64,000 nt of DNA, taken from assembly GCA_963754045.1 (NCBI GenBank), contig CAVWEN010000002.1:620001-684000 (forward strand), written 5' to 3'. How positions within the stretch are numbered: position 1 is the stretch's first letter; the number at the start of each line of letters is the position of its first letter. A model generated the notes under the pieces. The model searched no databases and had not been told where the DNA came from. It saw only the letters and a program-made list of their open reading frames with translations. Shown here piece after piece: positions 43,713-53,738 of this stretch. Source of the stretch: JALZKA01 sp963754045 (lineage in GTDB: Bacteria; Actinomycetota; Thermoleophilia; Solirubrobacterales; 70-9). A program made the position numbers and the translations under genes.

Positions 43713-44072
43713 TTACTTCCAATCGAGCGCACCCCGGCGCCAGACGTATACGAGCGCCACGAACAGCAGCGCGACGAAGAGCAGAATCTCGACGAGCACG
43801 AAGACCGAGTCGGCCGACTGCAGAATGGCTCCGACCGGATACAGGAAGACGACTTCGATGTCGAACAGGATGAACAGCATCGCGACCATGTAGAAGGAGA
43901 CTCCGAAGCGGAACGTCCGCGAGACCTCGCTCGGAAGGCCACACTCGTACGGGTCGCTCTTGACCTTGCTGGGGCGGCTCGGCCCGAGCAGGCTGTTGAT
44001 GGTTATCAGCAGACCTCCGACCGCAAGTCCGAGGCCGGCGAAGACAAGGACTGGTAGATAGCTCCGGAGCAC
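43713..44072 (-). CDS. nuoA: NADH-quinone oxidoreductase subunit A
   Basis: 119 residues from GTG 44072, three membrane helices. KSDPYECGLPS with the conserved Cys-containing loop and FILFDIEVVFLYPV with the acidic helix are diagnostic. First gene of nuoABCDEFGHI. Only 14 nt separate its start from the divergent gene at 44087, and no Shine-Dalgarno is visible, so its promoter must overlap or lie inside that gene. Confidence 0.94.
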   Translation of the reverse strand: MLRSYLPVLVFAGLGLAVGGLLITINSLLGPSRPSKVKSDPYECGLPSEVSRTFRFGVSFYMVAMLFILFDIEVVFLYPVGAILQSADSVFVLVEILLFVALLFVALVYVWRRGALDWK

Positions 44073-44086
44073 AGCGCGAACGATAT

Positions 44087-44524
44087 ATGGACACGCTTCA
44101 CCTCATCACCGGCGTCACCGTCTTGGTGACCAACCTCGCCGCCGGCCTCTGGGGCGGATGGGCCTGGTACCGACAGCAGCCATCGGCGGGGTTTTGGTAT
44201 GTCCTGCGCGCCGCTCAGGTCGCCGTGGTCGCGCAAGCCACCCTCGGCGCCCTGCTGATCCTCGGCGGCCGCGCCGCCGCCGACGGCCTCCACTACGTCT
44301 ACGGCCTGTTGCCGCTGCTGGTGGCGATGCTCGCCGAGGGAGCGCGCGCCGGGGCCAGCCAGCGCGAGTTGGAGGGCATCGACTTCGAGGCGCTCCCCGC
44401 CGACCGTCAGCGCCTCGTCGCGCTGGCGATCTTTCGCCGCGAGACCGGGATCATGGCCGTCTCCGCGCTCGTGGTGTTCGGCCTGGCGATGCGGGCTGCG
44501 GGCACAACCGGGGCGCTGTTCTAG
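44087..44524 (+). CDS. Four-helix membrane protein
   Basis: 145 residues. Hydrophobic helices at about 5-25, 38-60, 65-85 and 118-140. FLUW/YRQQPSAGFWYVLRAAQ and DGLHYVYGLLPLLVAML have conserved-looking aromatic and His residues typical of small respiratory-chain-associated membrane proteins, but I assign no function. It is divergent from nuoA with a 14-nt gap; GATATA immediately precedes the ATG. A hairpin separates it from the convergent flavin reductase. Confidence 0.65.
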   Translation: MDTLHLITGVTVLVTNLAAGLWGGWAWYRQQPSAGFWYVLRAAQVAVVAQATLGALLILGGRAAADGLHYVYGLLPLLVAMLAEGARAGASQRELEGIDFEALPADRQRLVALAIFRRETGIMAVSALVVFGLAMRAAGTTGALF

Positions 44525-44531
44525 CCAGCCG

Positions 44532-44575
44532 CGAACGTACGGGAGACCTCGACAGGCGAGGCGGGCGTACGTTCG
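44532..44575. terminator. Nested hairpin between convergent genes
   Basis: CGAACGTACG (44532-44541) pairs perfectly with CGTACGTTCG (44566-44575). Inside lies a second stem CCTCG (44547-44551) with CGAGG (44557-44561) around a 5-nt loop. It fills the 56-bp gap between genes converging at 44524 and 44581, as a bidirectional terminator would. No U-tract follows on either strand. Confidence 0.5.
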
Positions 44576-44580
44576 ACGGG

Positions 44581-45066
44581 CTAGAGGGTTCGGTAGGTGC
44601 CCGCGGTGAAGAGAAGTGCCTCGCCGCCGCGCTGCTCGAGCGCGGTCACGGAACCGGTGACGATCACGTGGTCGCCGCCGTCGAGCAGGTCGCGGAGCTC
44701 GCAGGCGACCCAGACGATCGCCTCGTCGAGCACGGGTACGCCGGCCCGCTGGACGTGGCCGATGCCTTCCCATTTCTCGGCGTGCGGGGCCGTGGATGCA
44801 AATGCTCGGGCGTGTTGCTCGCTGCCGGCCCCGAGCACGTTCACCGCGAAGCGCCCAGCCGACCGGACCGCCTCGAGAGTCCGGGAGGCGCGGTCGAGGC
44901 AGACGAGCATGAGCGGCGGATCGAGCGAGAGGGATGCAACCGCGTTCGCCGTCGCTCCGGCCGGGGCGTCGGGCCCCGGAGCGGTCACGACCGTGACCGC
45001 GGTGGGCACCAGCGCCATCGCGTCGCGGAGCTCGGCGCCAGTCGGAGCAGTCATCCCGTCGTTCAT
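44581..45066 (-). CDS. Flavin reductase-like domain protein
   Basis: 161 residues from ATG 45066; TTG 45072 is an alternative. The flavin-binding fold starts LRDAMALVPTAVTVVTAPG and continues with GATANAVASLSLDPPLMLVCLDRASRT, the FMN/FAD contact region. FAVNVLGAGSEQHARAFAS and GGDHVIVTGSVTALE follow as in HpaC/NtaB-type NAD(P)H:flavin reductases. It may supply reduced flavin to a monooxygenase or work alone; no monooxygenase partner is adjacent. Divergent from the cytochrome c gene. Confidence 0.85.
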   Translation of the reverse strand: MNDGMTAPTGAELRDAMALVPTAVTVVTAPGPDAPAGATANAVASLSLDPPLMLVCLDRASRTLEAVRSAGRFAVNVLGAGSEQHARAFASTAPHAEKWEGIGHVQRAGVPVLDEAIVWVACELRDLLDGGDHVIVTGSVTALEQRGGEALLFTAGTYRTL

Positions 45067-45074
45067 AGACAAAC

Positions 45075-45080
45075 TATGAT
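45075..45080 (+). promoter_or_regulatory. Predicted -10 box of the cytochrome c gene
   Basis: TATGAT ends 9 nt before ATG 45090 and no Shine-Dalgarno follows, consistent with a leaderless mRNA. Confidence 0.4.
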
Positions 45081-45089
45081 GCCGCCGCG

Positions 45090-45455
45090 ATGCACCGCCT
45101 GCTCACAGTCGCCGTTTCCTGCCTGGCCGGCGCCTCACTCACCGCTTGCGGCAGCCAGGGCATCGAGGTCGATGCCGATAGCGAGTTCCGTCGCGGTGCC
45201 GAGCTCTTCGCGCAGCGCTGCTCGGGCTGCCACACCATGAAGTCGGCCGGAGCCCTCGGATCGGCGAACAAGGCGCTTCGCAACCAGGGGCCCAACCTCG
45301 ACCAGCGTCTCGTCAGCTACGAGGACGCCATCTACGCCATCCGTAACGGCGGGTTCAGCGGCGCGATCATGCCTCAGAACATCGTCGTCGGCGAAGAGGC
45401 CGAGAGAGTCGCGGACTACGTGGCCGAGTACTCCGGCTCCGAAGCTTCCGAGTAG
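45090..45455 (+). CDS. Lipoprotein class I cytochrome c
   Basis: 121 residues. The signal peptide ends in lipobox LTAC with Cys20, so the protein is a membrane-tethered lipoprotein on the outer face. The heme-binding site is CSGCH (residues 44-48), and AIMPQNI supplies the distal Met ligand. Small single-heme cytochromes like this carry electrons to an oxidase. serS starts 22 nt downstream. The complex I genes are upstream but divergent. Confidence 0.88.
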   Translation: MHRLLTVAVSCLAGASLTACGSQGIEVDADSEFRRGAELFAQRCSGCHTMKSAGALGSANKALRNQGPNLDQRLVSYEDAIYAIRNGGFSGAIMPQNIVVGEEAERVADYVAEYSGSEASE

Positions 45456-45477
45456 CGGCGCGGCAGGTCCGGTCGGC

Positions 45478-46749
45478 GTGCTCGACCTGAAGCGCATTCG
45501 TGAGGCTCCCGCGGAGGCGCGCGCCGCCCTCGCGCGCCGGGGCGCAGCCGCGGCGCTTGACCGGTTGCTGGAGCTGGACGCGAGCCGGCGTGAGTTGCTG
45601 CCACGCTTGGAGGACGGCCGCGCCCGGCGCAACCGGGTGTCCGACGAGATCGCTGTTGCCAAGCGCGATGGGGAGGACGCATCGGGGCGGATCGCAGAGA
45701 TGCGCGAGCTGGGCGGCGAGCTGAAAGCGCTCGAGTCCGAGGTTGAGCAGGTCGAGGCCGAGCTGACGAAGCTGGGAGCGGAGCTTCCGAATGTCCCCGA
45801 CCCCGCCGCGCCCGACGGCGGTCCCGACGACGCCCGCACCGTGCGCGAGGTGGGCAAGCGCCCCGTGTTTTCGTTCGAGGTGCGCGACCATCTCGACCTC
45901 GGTACCGAGCACGGCTGGATCGAGATGGAGAAGGCCGCGGTGGCGTCGGGCTCCAGGTTCGCCTACCTGCTCGGCGACCTCGTGATGGTCGAGCTGGCGC
46001 TCGTGCGATTCGCGGTCGAGAAGGTGCGCGCCGAGGGCTTCGAGCCCGTGGTGCCGCCGGTTTTGGTCCGAGAAGAGACGCTGCACGGCTCCGGCTTCTT
46101 CCCCGGGGAGCGGGAGATGATCTACGAGGTGGACCGCGACGAGCTGTTTTTGGTCGGCACCTCCGAGGTGCCGCTTGCGGGGCTCCACGCGGGCGACATC
46201 GTCGACTCAGAGCGGCTGCCGATTCGCTACGCCGGCATCTCCACATGCTTCCGGCGCGAGGCGGGGGCCGCGGGCAAGGACACGCGCGGGATCTTCCGGG
46301 TCCATCAGTTCGACAAGGTCGAGATGTTCTCGTTCGTGCGGCCGGGCGAATCACAGGCAGAGCACGAGCGGATCCTTGCGATCGAGGAGTCGATCCTGCA
46401 GGCGCTCGAACTTCCCTACCGAGTGGTGGACATCGCGGTGGGCGACCTCGGCGCCCCCGCCGCTCGCAAGTTCGACTGCGAGGCATGGATCCCCAGCCAG
46501 GAGCGCTACCGCGAGCTCACCTCCTGTTCGAACACGACCGATTACCAGGCGCGCCGCCTCGGCGCGCGATTCCGTCCCGAGGCCGAGGCCGCGCCCGAGC
46601 CGGTCCACACCCTGAACGGCACCGCGGTCGCGGTCGGGCGAACCCTGGTCGCCCTGATCGAGAACGGGCAGCAGGCCGACGGGAGCGTCGCCCTGCCCAG
46701 GGCCCTGATCGAGGCCGGGGCCCCGCCGCAGATTCCGGCCTCTGCCTAG
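45478..46749 (+). CDS. serS: Seryl-tRNA synthetase
   Basis: 423 residues from GTG 45478. The N-terminal coiled-coil tRNA-binding arm (about 25-110) is rich in Arg, Glu and Leu (EARAALARRGAAAALDRLLELD). Class II catalytic motifs: motif 2 region FRREAGAAGKDTRGIFRVHQFDKVE-like (core TRGIFRVHQF), and motif 3 GTAVAVGRTLVALIEN. It charges tRNA-Ser and supplies Ser-tRNA for selenocysteine where present. Its stop overlaps the convergent msrB stop in CTAG. Confidence 0.96.
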   Translation: MLDLKRIREAPAEARAALARRGAAAALDRLLELDASRRELLPRLEDGRARRNRVSDEIAVAKRDGEDASGRIAEMRELGGELKALESEVEQVEAELTKLGAELPNVPDPAAPDGGPDDARTVREVGKRPVFSFEVRDHLDLGTEHGWIEMEKAAVASGSRFAYLLGDLVMVELALVRFAVEKVRAEGFEPVVPPVLVREETLHGSGFFPGEREMIYEVDRDELFLVGTSEVPLAGLHAGDIVDSERLPIRYAGISTCFRREAGAAGKDTRGIFRVHQFDKVEMFSFVRPGESQAEHERILAIEESILQALELPYRVVDIAVGDLGAPAARKFDCEAWIPSQERYRELTSCSNTTDYQARRLGARFRPEAEAAPEPVHTLNGTAVAVGRTLVALIENGQQADGSVALPRALIEAGAPPQIPASA

Positions 46750-47150
46750 TCGCCCTTTGAGTTCGCGTCCAGATCCAGCGAACAGGAGTTGATGCAGTAG
46801 CGCAGGCCGGTCGGATTGGGGCCGTCGTCGAAGACGTGGCCGAGGTGACCGCCGCAGCGACTGCACACGACCTCGGTGCGGCGCATGAAGAGGCTGTTGT
46901 CGGATCGTGTTTCCACAGCGTCCGATTCCATTGGGTCGAAGAAGCTTGGCCAACCGGTACCCGAGTCGAACTTCGTGTCGGAGGAAAACAGCTCAGCGCC
47001 GCAACCCCTGCAGCGGTACACGCCCTCCTCCTTGGTGTCGTGGTAGCCGCCGGTGAAGGCAGGCTCGGTGCCCTGTTCGCGCAGCACGTGGTACTCCTCG
47101 GGTGAAAGCTCCTCGCGCCACTCCGCCTCGGTTTTCTCCACCTTCTCCAT
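46746..47150 (-). CDS. msrB: Peptide-methionine (R)-S-oxide reductase
   Basis: 134 residues from ATG 47150, preceded by GAGAGGAGCG; an in-frame ATG 7 codons upstream is less well supported. Two C-x-x-C pairs bind zinc: CRGCG near residue 47 and CSRCG near 96. FDSGTGWPSFFDP and the catalytic RYCINSCSLDL near 120 are family signatures. It reduces methionine-R-sulfoxide in proteins. The region upstream holds the promoter of the divergent thioesterase gene. Confidence 0.93.
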   Translation of the reverse strand: MEKVEKTEAEWREELSPEEYHVLREQGTEPAFTGGYHDTKEEGVYRCRGCGAELFSSDTKFDSGTGWPSFFDPMESDAVETRSDNSLFMRRTEVVCSRCGGHLGHVFDDGPNPTGLRYCINSCSLDLDANSKGD

Positions 47151-47185
47151 CTCGCTCCTCTCGATGTCCATGTCCGTTGGTCAGT

Positions 47186-47215
47186 TTGATCATCGAACCG
47201 TTACGCGCCTAGTAT
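47186..47215 (+). promoter_or_regulatory. Promoter of the thioesterase gene
   Basis: A -35 TTGATC (47186-47191) and -10 TAGTAT (47210-47215) are separated by 18 bp; ATG 47224 follows 8 nt later, so the mRNA is probably leaderless. It is the best matched -35/-10 pair in the window. Confidence 0.5.
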
Positions 47216-47223
47216 CCGCGTCG

Positions 47224-48042
47224 ATGCCGCCTGAGTCGTTCTACGAGACCGACGGCGATTTGGCCCACCCGTCGGCGCTAACGCGCGGGCCCTGGGATCC
47301 GGGCGCCCAGCACGCGGGACCTCCTGCTGCGCTGCTGGGCCGCGCGGTCGAGCGGCTCCCAGCGCCCGAGGGGTCCGCGATGCGGATCGGCCGGATCACC
47401 TACGAGGTGCTGCGGCCGGTGCCGATTGCCCCCCTTCGCGTCGAGGCCGAGTTGGTCCGTGACGGTCGCCGCGTCCAGCACGCCCGAGCAGTGCTGTTTG
47501 CCGGGGATCAGGAGGTCATGCGGGCGACTGCGTGGCGGCTGCGAGTTGCCGACCTGGACTTCCCCGAGCAGCCGCAGGATCCGCTCCCGCCGCCGTTGCC
47601 CCCCGACGACGCGGGTGCCCCGTTCTTTCCCACCGGCAGCGAGGTCGGCTACCACAAGGCCGTCGAGTACCGCTTCGTCGAGGGCCAGTTCCTGGAGCCG
47701 GGCCCGGCCGTGGTCTGGATGCGAACGCTGGTGCCGCTCGTCGCGGGAGAGGAGATCACGCCGCTCCAGAGGGTGCTGGTGGTTGCCGACTCCGGGAACG
47801 GCGTGTCGGCCACGCTCGACTGGCGCCGCTATCTGTTCATCAACGTGGACCTGAGCGTGCACCTGCACCGCTATCCGGCCGGCGAGTGGGTCTGCCTGGA
47901 CGCCGTGACCCGCCCCGAGCGTGATGGCATCGGGCTGGCGGACACCCTCTTGGCCGACGAGCGCGGTCCGATCGGACGAGCGGCGCAGACGCTCCTGGTG
48001 GACGCGCGCGCGTCCGGGTCTACTCCGATTCCGGCTGGGTAA
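47224..48042 (+). CDS. Acyl-CoA thioesterase (TesB-like double hotdog)
   Basis: 272 residues from ATG 47224. Two hotdog halves are visible: GPWDPGAQHAGPPAALLGRAVERL at the start of the first and VVADSGNGVSATLDWRRYLFINVDLSVHLHR at the second, with YPAGEWVCLDAVTR near the end. The pattern matches TesB/4HBT_3 thioesterases. These hydrolyse acyl-CoAs to free acids and CoA. The substrate is unknown. A short gap of 9 nt leads to the next gene. Confidence 0.78.
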   Translation: MPPESFYETDGDLAHPSALTRGPWDPGAQHAGPPAALLGRAVERLPAPEGSAMRIGRITYEVLRPVPIAPLRVEAELVRDGRRVQHARAVLFAGDQEVMRATAWRLRVADLDFPEQPQDPLPPPLPPDDAGAPFFPTGSEVGYHKAVEYRFVEGQFLEPGPAVVWMRTLVPLVAGEEITPLQRVLVVADSGNGVSATLDWRRYLFINVDLSVHLHRYPAGEWVCLDAVTRPERDGIGLADTLLADERGPIGRAAQTLLVDARASGSTPIPAG

Positions 48043-48051
48043 CCGGGCTGC

Positions 48052-48528
48052 ATGCAAACCGATCACCTACGCATCTACATGAACGACCATCTGGCTGGAT
48101 CGACGGGAGGCATGGAGTTGGCGAAGCGCCTGCGAGACAGCAACGCCGACATGCCGTTCGCCGGCGATCTCGAGCGACTCGCCGAAGAGATCGTCGAGGA
48201 GCGGGAGACGCTCAAAAAGATGATGGACGCCCTCGGCACTCCTGAGAACCCGGCCAAGCAGGGCATTGCCTGGGTCGGGGAGAGAATCTCTCGCCTCAAA
48301 CCCAACGATCAGCTCACCGGGTACTCGCCGCTTAGCCGCCTGATCGAGACCGAGACGCTGAAGCTGGGCGTAACCGGGAAGCTCGGCCTGTGGCGCGTGC
48401 TTGAGGCGCTGGGCTTGCCAGAGCTCGAAAGCTTCGACGTGCCGGGCCTCGCGGCCCGGGCCGAGCAACAGCGCGACCTGCTCGAACGCCTGCGGATGGA
48501 GGCCGCCCAAGCTGCCTTCGCGGCCTAG
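48052..48528 (+). CDS. Conserved helical protein, unknown function
   Basis: 158 residues, mostly helical and charged: MELAKRLRDSNADMPFAGDLERLAEEIVEERETLKKMM is a long helical hairpin, then KPNDQLTGYSPLSRLIETETLKLGVTGKLGLWR. Layout resembles ferritin-like or DUF892-type four-helix bundles, but the metal-ligand residues are not evident. Related sequences are common in actinobacteria as hypothetical proteins. No signal or membrane segment. Follows the thioesterase by 9 nt; co-transcription is likely. Confidence 0.65.
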   Translation: MQTDHLRIYMNDHLAGSTGGMELAKRLRDSNADMPFAGDLERLAEEIVEERETLKKMMDALGTPENPAKQGIAWVGERISRLKPNDQLTGYSPLSRLIETETLKLGVTGKLGLWRVLEALGLPELESFDVPGLAARAEQQRDLLERLRMEAAQAAFAA

Positions 48529-48570
48529 GCCCAACGATCAGGGCATTCCGGCCTCGTAGCCTCCGCGGCC

Positions 48571-50400
<1,830 letters not shown>

Positions 50401-50403
50401 TCG

Positions 50404-50865
50404 TCAGCCGACTTCCAGGATCTCGAGCTGCTTGGTGCCACCGGGCGTCTCGAAGGTGACCTTCGCGCCCTTGGCGCCGCCCAGCAGTGCCTTGCCCACG
50501 GGGCTTTCCACCGAGACCCTTCCCTCGGCGGGCGCGGCTTCCAGCGGATGCACGAGCGTCGCGTTGGTGACCTTGCCCGACCCCTCGTCGCGGAAGCTGA
50601 CCGTGGAGCCCACCCCGGCCTTTTCGCCGGTCGTCCCCTCGCTCACGACCGCGTTTGCGATCTGCTCCTCGAGCGAGCGGATCCGCGCTTCGTTCATGCC
50701 CTGTTCTTCGCGAGCCGCGTGGTATTCGGCGTTCTCGGAGAGATCGCCCTCCTCGCGGGCCGCCTTGATCGCGGCGACGATCGCCGGCCGGCGGTTGTCG
50801 CGAAGCTCGGTCAACTCGGCCTCGGCCCGGGCAAGGCCCTCGGCGCTGATCAGGTTCTCCGCCAT
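50404..50865 (-). CDS. greA: Transcription elongation factor GreA
   Basis: 153 residues from ATG 50865; a GTG at 50895 would add 10 residues. The N-terminal coiled coil has the acidic tip EEGDLSENAEYHAAREEQG near residue 40, which enters the RNA polymerase secondary channel to trigger cleavage of backtracked RNA. The C-terminal FKBP-like domain has VSFRDEGSGKVTNATL and SPVGKALLGGAKG. Convergent with typA (3-nt gap). Confidence 0.96.
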   Translation of the reverse strand: MAENLISAEGLARAEAELTELRDNRRPAIVAAIKAAREEGDLSENAEYHAAREEQGMNEARIRSLEEQIANAVVSEGTTGEKAGVGSTVSFRDEGSGKVTNATLVHPLEAAPAEGRVSVESPVGKALLGGAKGAKVTFETPGGTKQLEILEVG

Positions 50866-50933
50866 CTTGAGCGGGGCAGGGTAGCGAGCGTTCACCGGCC
50901 GTTCGCCGTCAAACGGGCCGGTCTCGGCTCAGA

Positions 50934-53738
50934 TCAGCCGCAGCCGGTGTTGTTTCCGCAGCTACTGCACGTGTAGCACGAGCCCGTCCGCTGCATCATG
51001 CCTCCGCACTGCTCGCACGCGGGCCCCAGCTCGAGGCCCTGCATCTTCGCCGGGCGGACCGGTGGCGTGTCGGTCAGCGCGCTCGTCGCCGCCGCGGGGG
51101 CTGGCGCTGTTGAGGACCCGTTGCCATTGCCGGCCCTCGGCTTGCTGGCGCCGGCCTCATCGGCCGACGAGGCCGGCCCCTCGTTGACGAACAGGGTCTG
51201 CTGCGCCTCCTTGCGGGCGCGGACCTCCGGCGAAAGGATGCCGAGCTCCTCGTGGTAGTCGGCGTCGAGGAACCTCGAGGCCAGCCAGCGCATGATGTAG
51301 TCCGGCAGCGACTTCGCGAACGGGATCTCCGGGTTCTTCGTGATCCCTTCGGGCTCGAAGCGCACGTAGGAGAACTTCTCGACCAGTGTCTCGAGCGGCA
51401 CCCCGTACTGAAGCCCGATCGACACCGCCGTCGCGAAGGCATTCATCAGGCCCTTGATCGTCGAGCCCTCCTTGCCGATGTCGGTGAGGAAGATCTCCCC
51501 GACCGAGCCATCCTCATATTTGCCGGCCGTGATGTAGCCCTCGTGGCCGCCGATCGAGAACTTGTGGGTGATCGACTCGCGCTCGACCGGCATCTTGTGC
51601 CGAGCCGGGACCGGAGGCGCTTCCTCGGCGGCGATCACGTCGCCCGCCTTGTCGCCCGCGTCGGTGCGCAGCGCTTGCGCCGTCTTCGACCCGTCGCGGT
51701 AGATCGCCAGTGCCTTGAGGCCGAGCCTCCAACCCTCGGTGTAGGCCTCGGCGATATCGCCAACGCTCGCGGTCTCGGGCAGGTTGACCGTCTTCGAGAT
51801 CGCCCCCGACAGGAACGGCTGTGCCGCGGCCATCATCTTGATGTGGCCCATGTGCGAGATCGCGCGCTCGCCGACCGCCACGTCGAACACCTCGAGGTGT
51901 TCGTCCTTGAGGGCCGGGGCCCCCACGATCGTCGAGTGCTCGTTGATGTGCGCCTCGATCTGCTCGATCTCGGTCTCGGTGTAGCCGAGGTTCTGGAGCG
52001 CGAGCGGCACGGAGCGGTTGACGATCGTCATCGAGCCGCCGCCGACCAGCTCCTTGAACTTGACCAGCGAGAAGTCGGGCTCGATGCCCGTCGTGTCGCA
52101 GTCCATCAGGAACGAGATCGTGCCGGTGGGCGCGAGCACCGTTGCCTGGGCGTTGCGGTAGCCGTGCTCGTCGCCGAGTTCGACCGCCTCGTCCCAGCTG
52201 CGCCGTGAGGCGGTGAGCAACTCCTCGTCGCGGCTCGTCTCGTCGTCGATCTCGTACGAAGCTTCGCGATGCATTCGCATCACGTTGTTGTGCGGCTCGC
52301 GGTTTGGCTCGTATGCCTCGTACGGCCCCACCGAGGCGGCGATCTCGGCCGACTTGCGGTAGCCGCGGCCGGTCATCAGCGCCGTGACGGCGGCCGCGAA
52401 GGTGCGGCCCTCGTCGGAGTCGTAGGCCATCCCGTTCGCCATCAGGTACGCGCCGAGGTTGGCATAGCCCAGGCCGAGCTGGCGAAATGCGCGAGCGTTC
52501 CGGCCGATCTGCTCGGTCGGGTAACTCGAGGGCGAGACGACGATCTCCTGGGCGAGGAAAACCGTGTCGACCGCGTGCTCGAAGTCCCCGACGTCGAAGC
52601 TGCCGTCGGCGCGGCGGAAGCGCATCAGGTTGAGCGAGGCCAGATTGCAGGCCGAGTCGTCCACGTGCATGTACTCGCTGCACGGGTTCGACGCGTTGAT
52701 CCGGCCCGAGTTCGGGCAGGTGTGCCAGCGGTTGATCTCGGTGTCGTACTGAACGCCCGGGTCGGCGCATTGCCAGGCGGCCTCGGAGATCTGCTCCATC
52801 AGATCGCGGGCGGCCATCGTCTTGGTCGCGGCACCGTCCTTGCGGGCGATCAAATCCCAGTCCTCGCCTGCCTCGACGGCCTGCATGAACTCCTCGGTCA
52901 CGCGGACCGAGTTGTTGGCGTTCTGGTACTGGATCGAGGTGAAGCCCTCGCCATCGATCGACATGTCGAAGCCGGCGTCGCGCAGCGCGGCCGCCTTCTT
53001 CTCCTCGTCGGCCTTGCACCAGATGAAGTGCTCGATATCCGGATGGTCGACGTCGAGGACGACCATCTTCGCGGCGCGCCGGGTCTTGCCGCCGGACTTG
53101 ATCGTGCCGGCCCAGGCGTCGGCACCGCGCATGAACGAGACGGGGCCGGAGGCGAGGCCGCCCTTGGCGAGGTGCTCGACCGAGCCGCGGATGTTCGAGA
53201 GGTTGATCCCGGAGCCGGAGCCGCCGCGGAAGATCTGACCCTCCTTGGTGTTCCAGTCGAGGATCGACTCCATCGTGTCCTCGACGCTGAGGATGAAGCA
53301 GGCGGAGCACTGCGGGTGCTCCTCGAAGCCGACGTTGAACCAGACCGGGCTATTGAACGCTGCCTTCTGGTGGAGCAGGATGTGGGTCAACTCCATCTCG
53401 AACGCGTTGGCGTCCTCGTCGGTGGCGAAGTAGTCCCCGGCGCGGCCCCAGCCCGCGATCGTCCCCGCCACACGCCCGATCATCTGCTTGACCGAGGACT
53501 CACGCTCGGGCGTGCCGGCCCGGCCGCGGAAGTACTTCTGCGCGACGATGTTCGTCGCGTTTTGCGACCAGGACAGGGGAAACTCGACGCCGCGCTGTTC
53601 GAAAGCGGGGTTGTCGGGGTCGCCGATGACGGCGTCGCGAAGCTCCCATTCGATCTGGTCGAATGGATGGACACCCGGCGTCGTATGGCGGCGCTCGACG
53701 GTGATCCCGGTGGTGCTGACTGCGGCTGCTTCGCTCAT
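50934..53738 (-). CDS. nrdJ: Vitamin B12-dependent (class II) ribonucleotide reductase
   Basis: 934 residues from ATG 53738, preceded by AGGAGAG at 5 nt; its ATG overlaps the nrdR stop as TGATG. NSPVWFNVGFEEHPQCSACF holds one redox Cys, and NPCSEYMHVDDSACNLASLNL the catalytic thiyl Cys and Glu. CEQCGGMMQRTGSCYTCSSC forms the C-terminal zinc/thiol shuttle. The enzyme reduces ribonucleoside diphosphates or triphosphates to deoxyribonucleotides using adenosylcobalamin. It shares regulation with nrdR. Confidence 0.95.
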   Translation of the reverse strand: MSEAAAVSTTGITVERRHTTPGVHPFDQIEWELRDAVIGDPDNPAFEQRGVEFPLSWSQNATNIVAQKYFRGRAGTPERESSVKQMIGRVAGTIAGWGRAGDYFATDEDANAFEMELTHILLHQKAAFNSPVWFNVGFEEHPQCSACFILSVEDTMESILDWNTKEGQIFRGGSGSGINLSNIRGSVEHLAKGGLASGPVSFMRGADAWAGTIKSGGKTRRAAKMVVLDVDHPDIEHFIWCKADEEKKAAALRDAGFDMSIDGEGFTSIQYQNANNSVRVTEEFMQAVEAGEDWDLIARKDGAATKTMAARDLMEQISEAAWQCADPGVQYDTEINRWHTCPNSGRINASNPCSEYMHVDDSACNLASLNLMRFRRADGSFDVGDFEHAVDTVFLAQEIVVSPSSYPTEQIGRNARAFRQLGLGYANLGAYLMANGMAYDSDEGRTFAAAVTALMTGRGYRKSAEIAASVGPYEAYEPNREPHNNVMRMHREASYEIDDETSRDEELLTASRRSWDEAVELGDEHGYRNAQATVLAPTGTISFLMDCDTTGIEPDFSLVKFKELVGGGSMTIVNRSVPLALQNLGYTETEIEQIEAHINEHSTIVGAPALKDEHLEVFDVAVGERAISHMGHIKMMAAAQPFLSGAISKTVNLPETASVGDIAEAYTEGWRLGLKALAIYRDGSKTAQALRTDAGDKAGDVIAAEEAPPVPARHKMPVERESITHKFSIGGHEGYITAGKYEDGSVGEIFLTDIGKEGSTIKGLMNAFATAVSIGLQYGVPLETLVEKFSYVRFEPEGITKNPEIPFAKSLPDYIMRWLASRFLDADYHEELGILSPEVRARKEAQQTLFVNEGPASSADEAGASKPRAGNGNGSSTAPAPAAATSALTDTPPVRPAKMQGLELGPACEQCGGMMQRTGSCYTCSSCGNNTGCG

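Noticed and set aside
45367..46486. Long minus-strand frames opposite the cytochrome c and serS genes
   Set aside because: Antisense to serS, whose class II synthetase motifs are unmistakable; the opposing frames are Arg/Pro-rich shadows.
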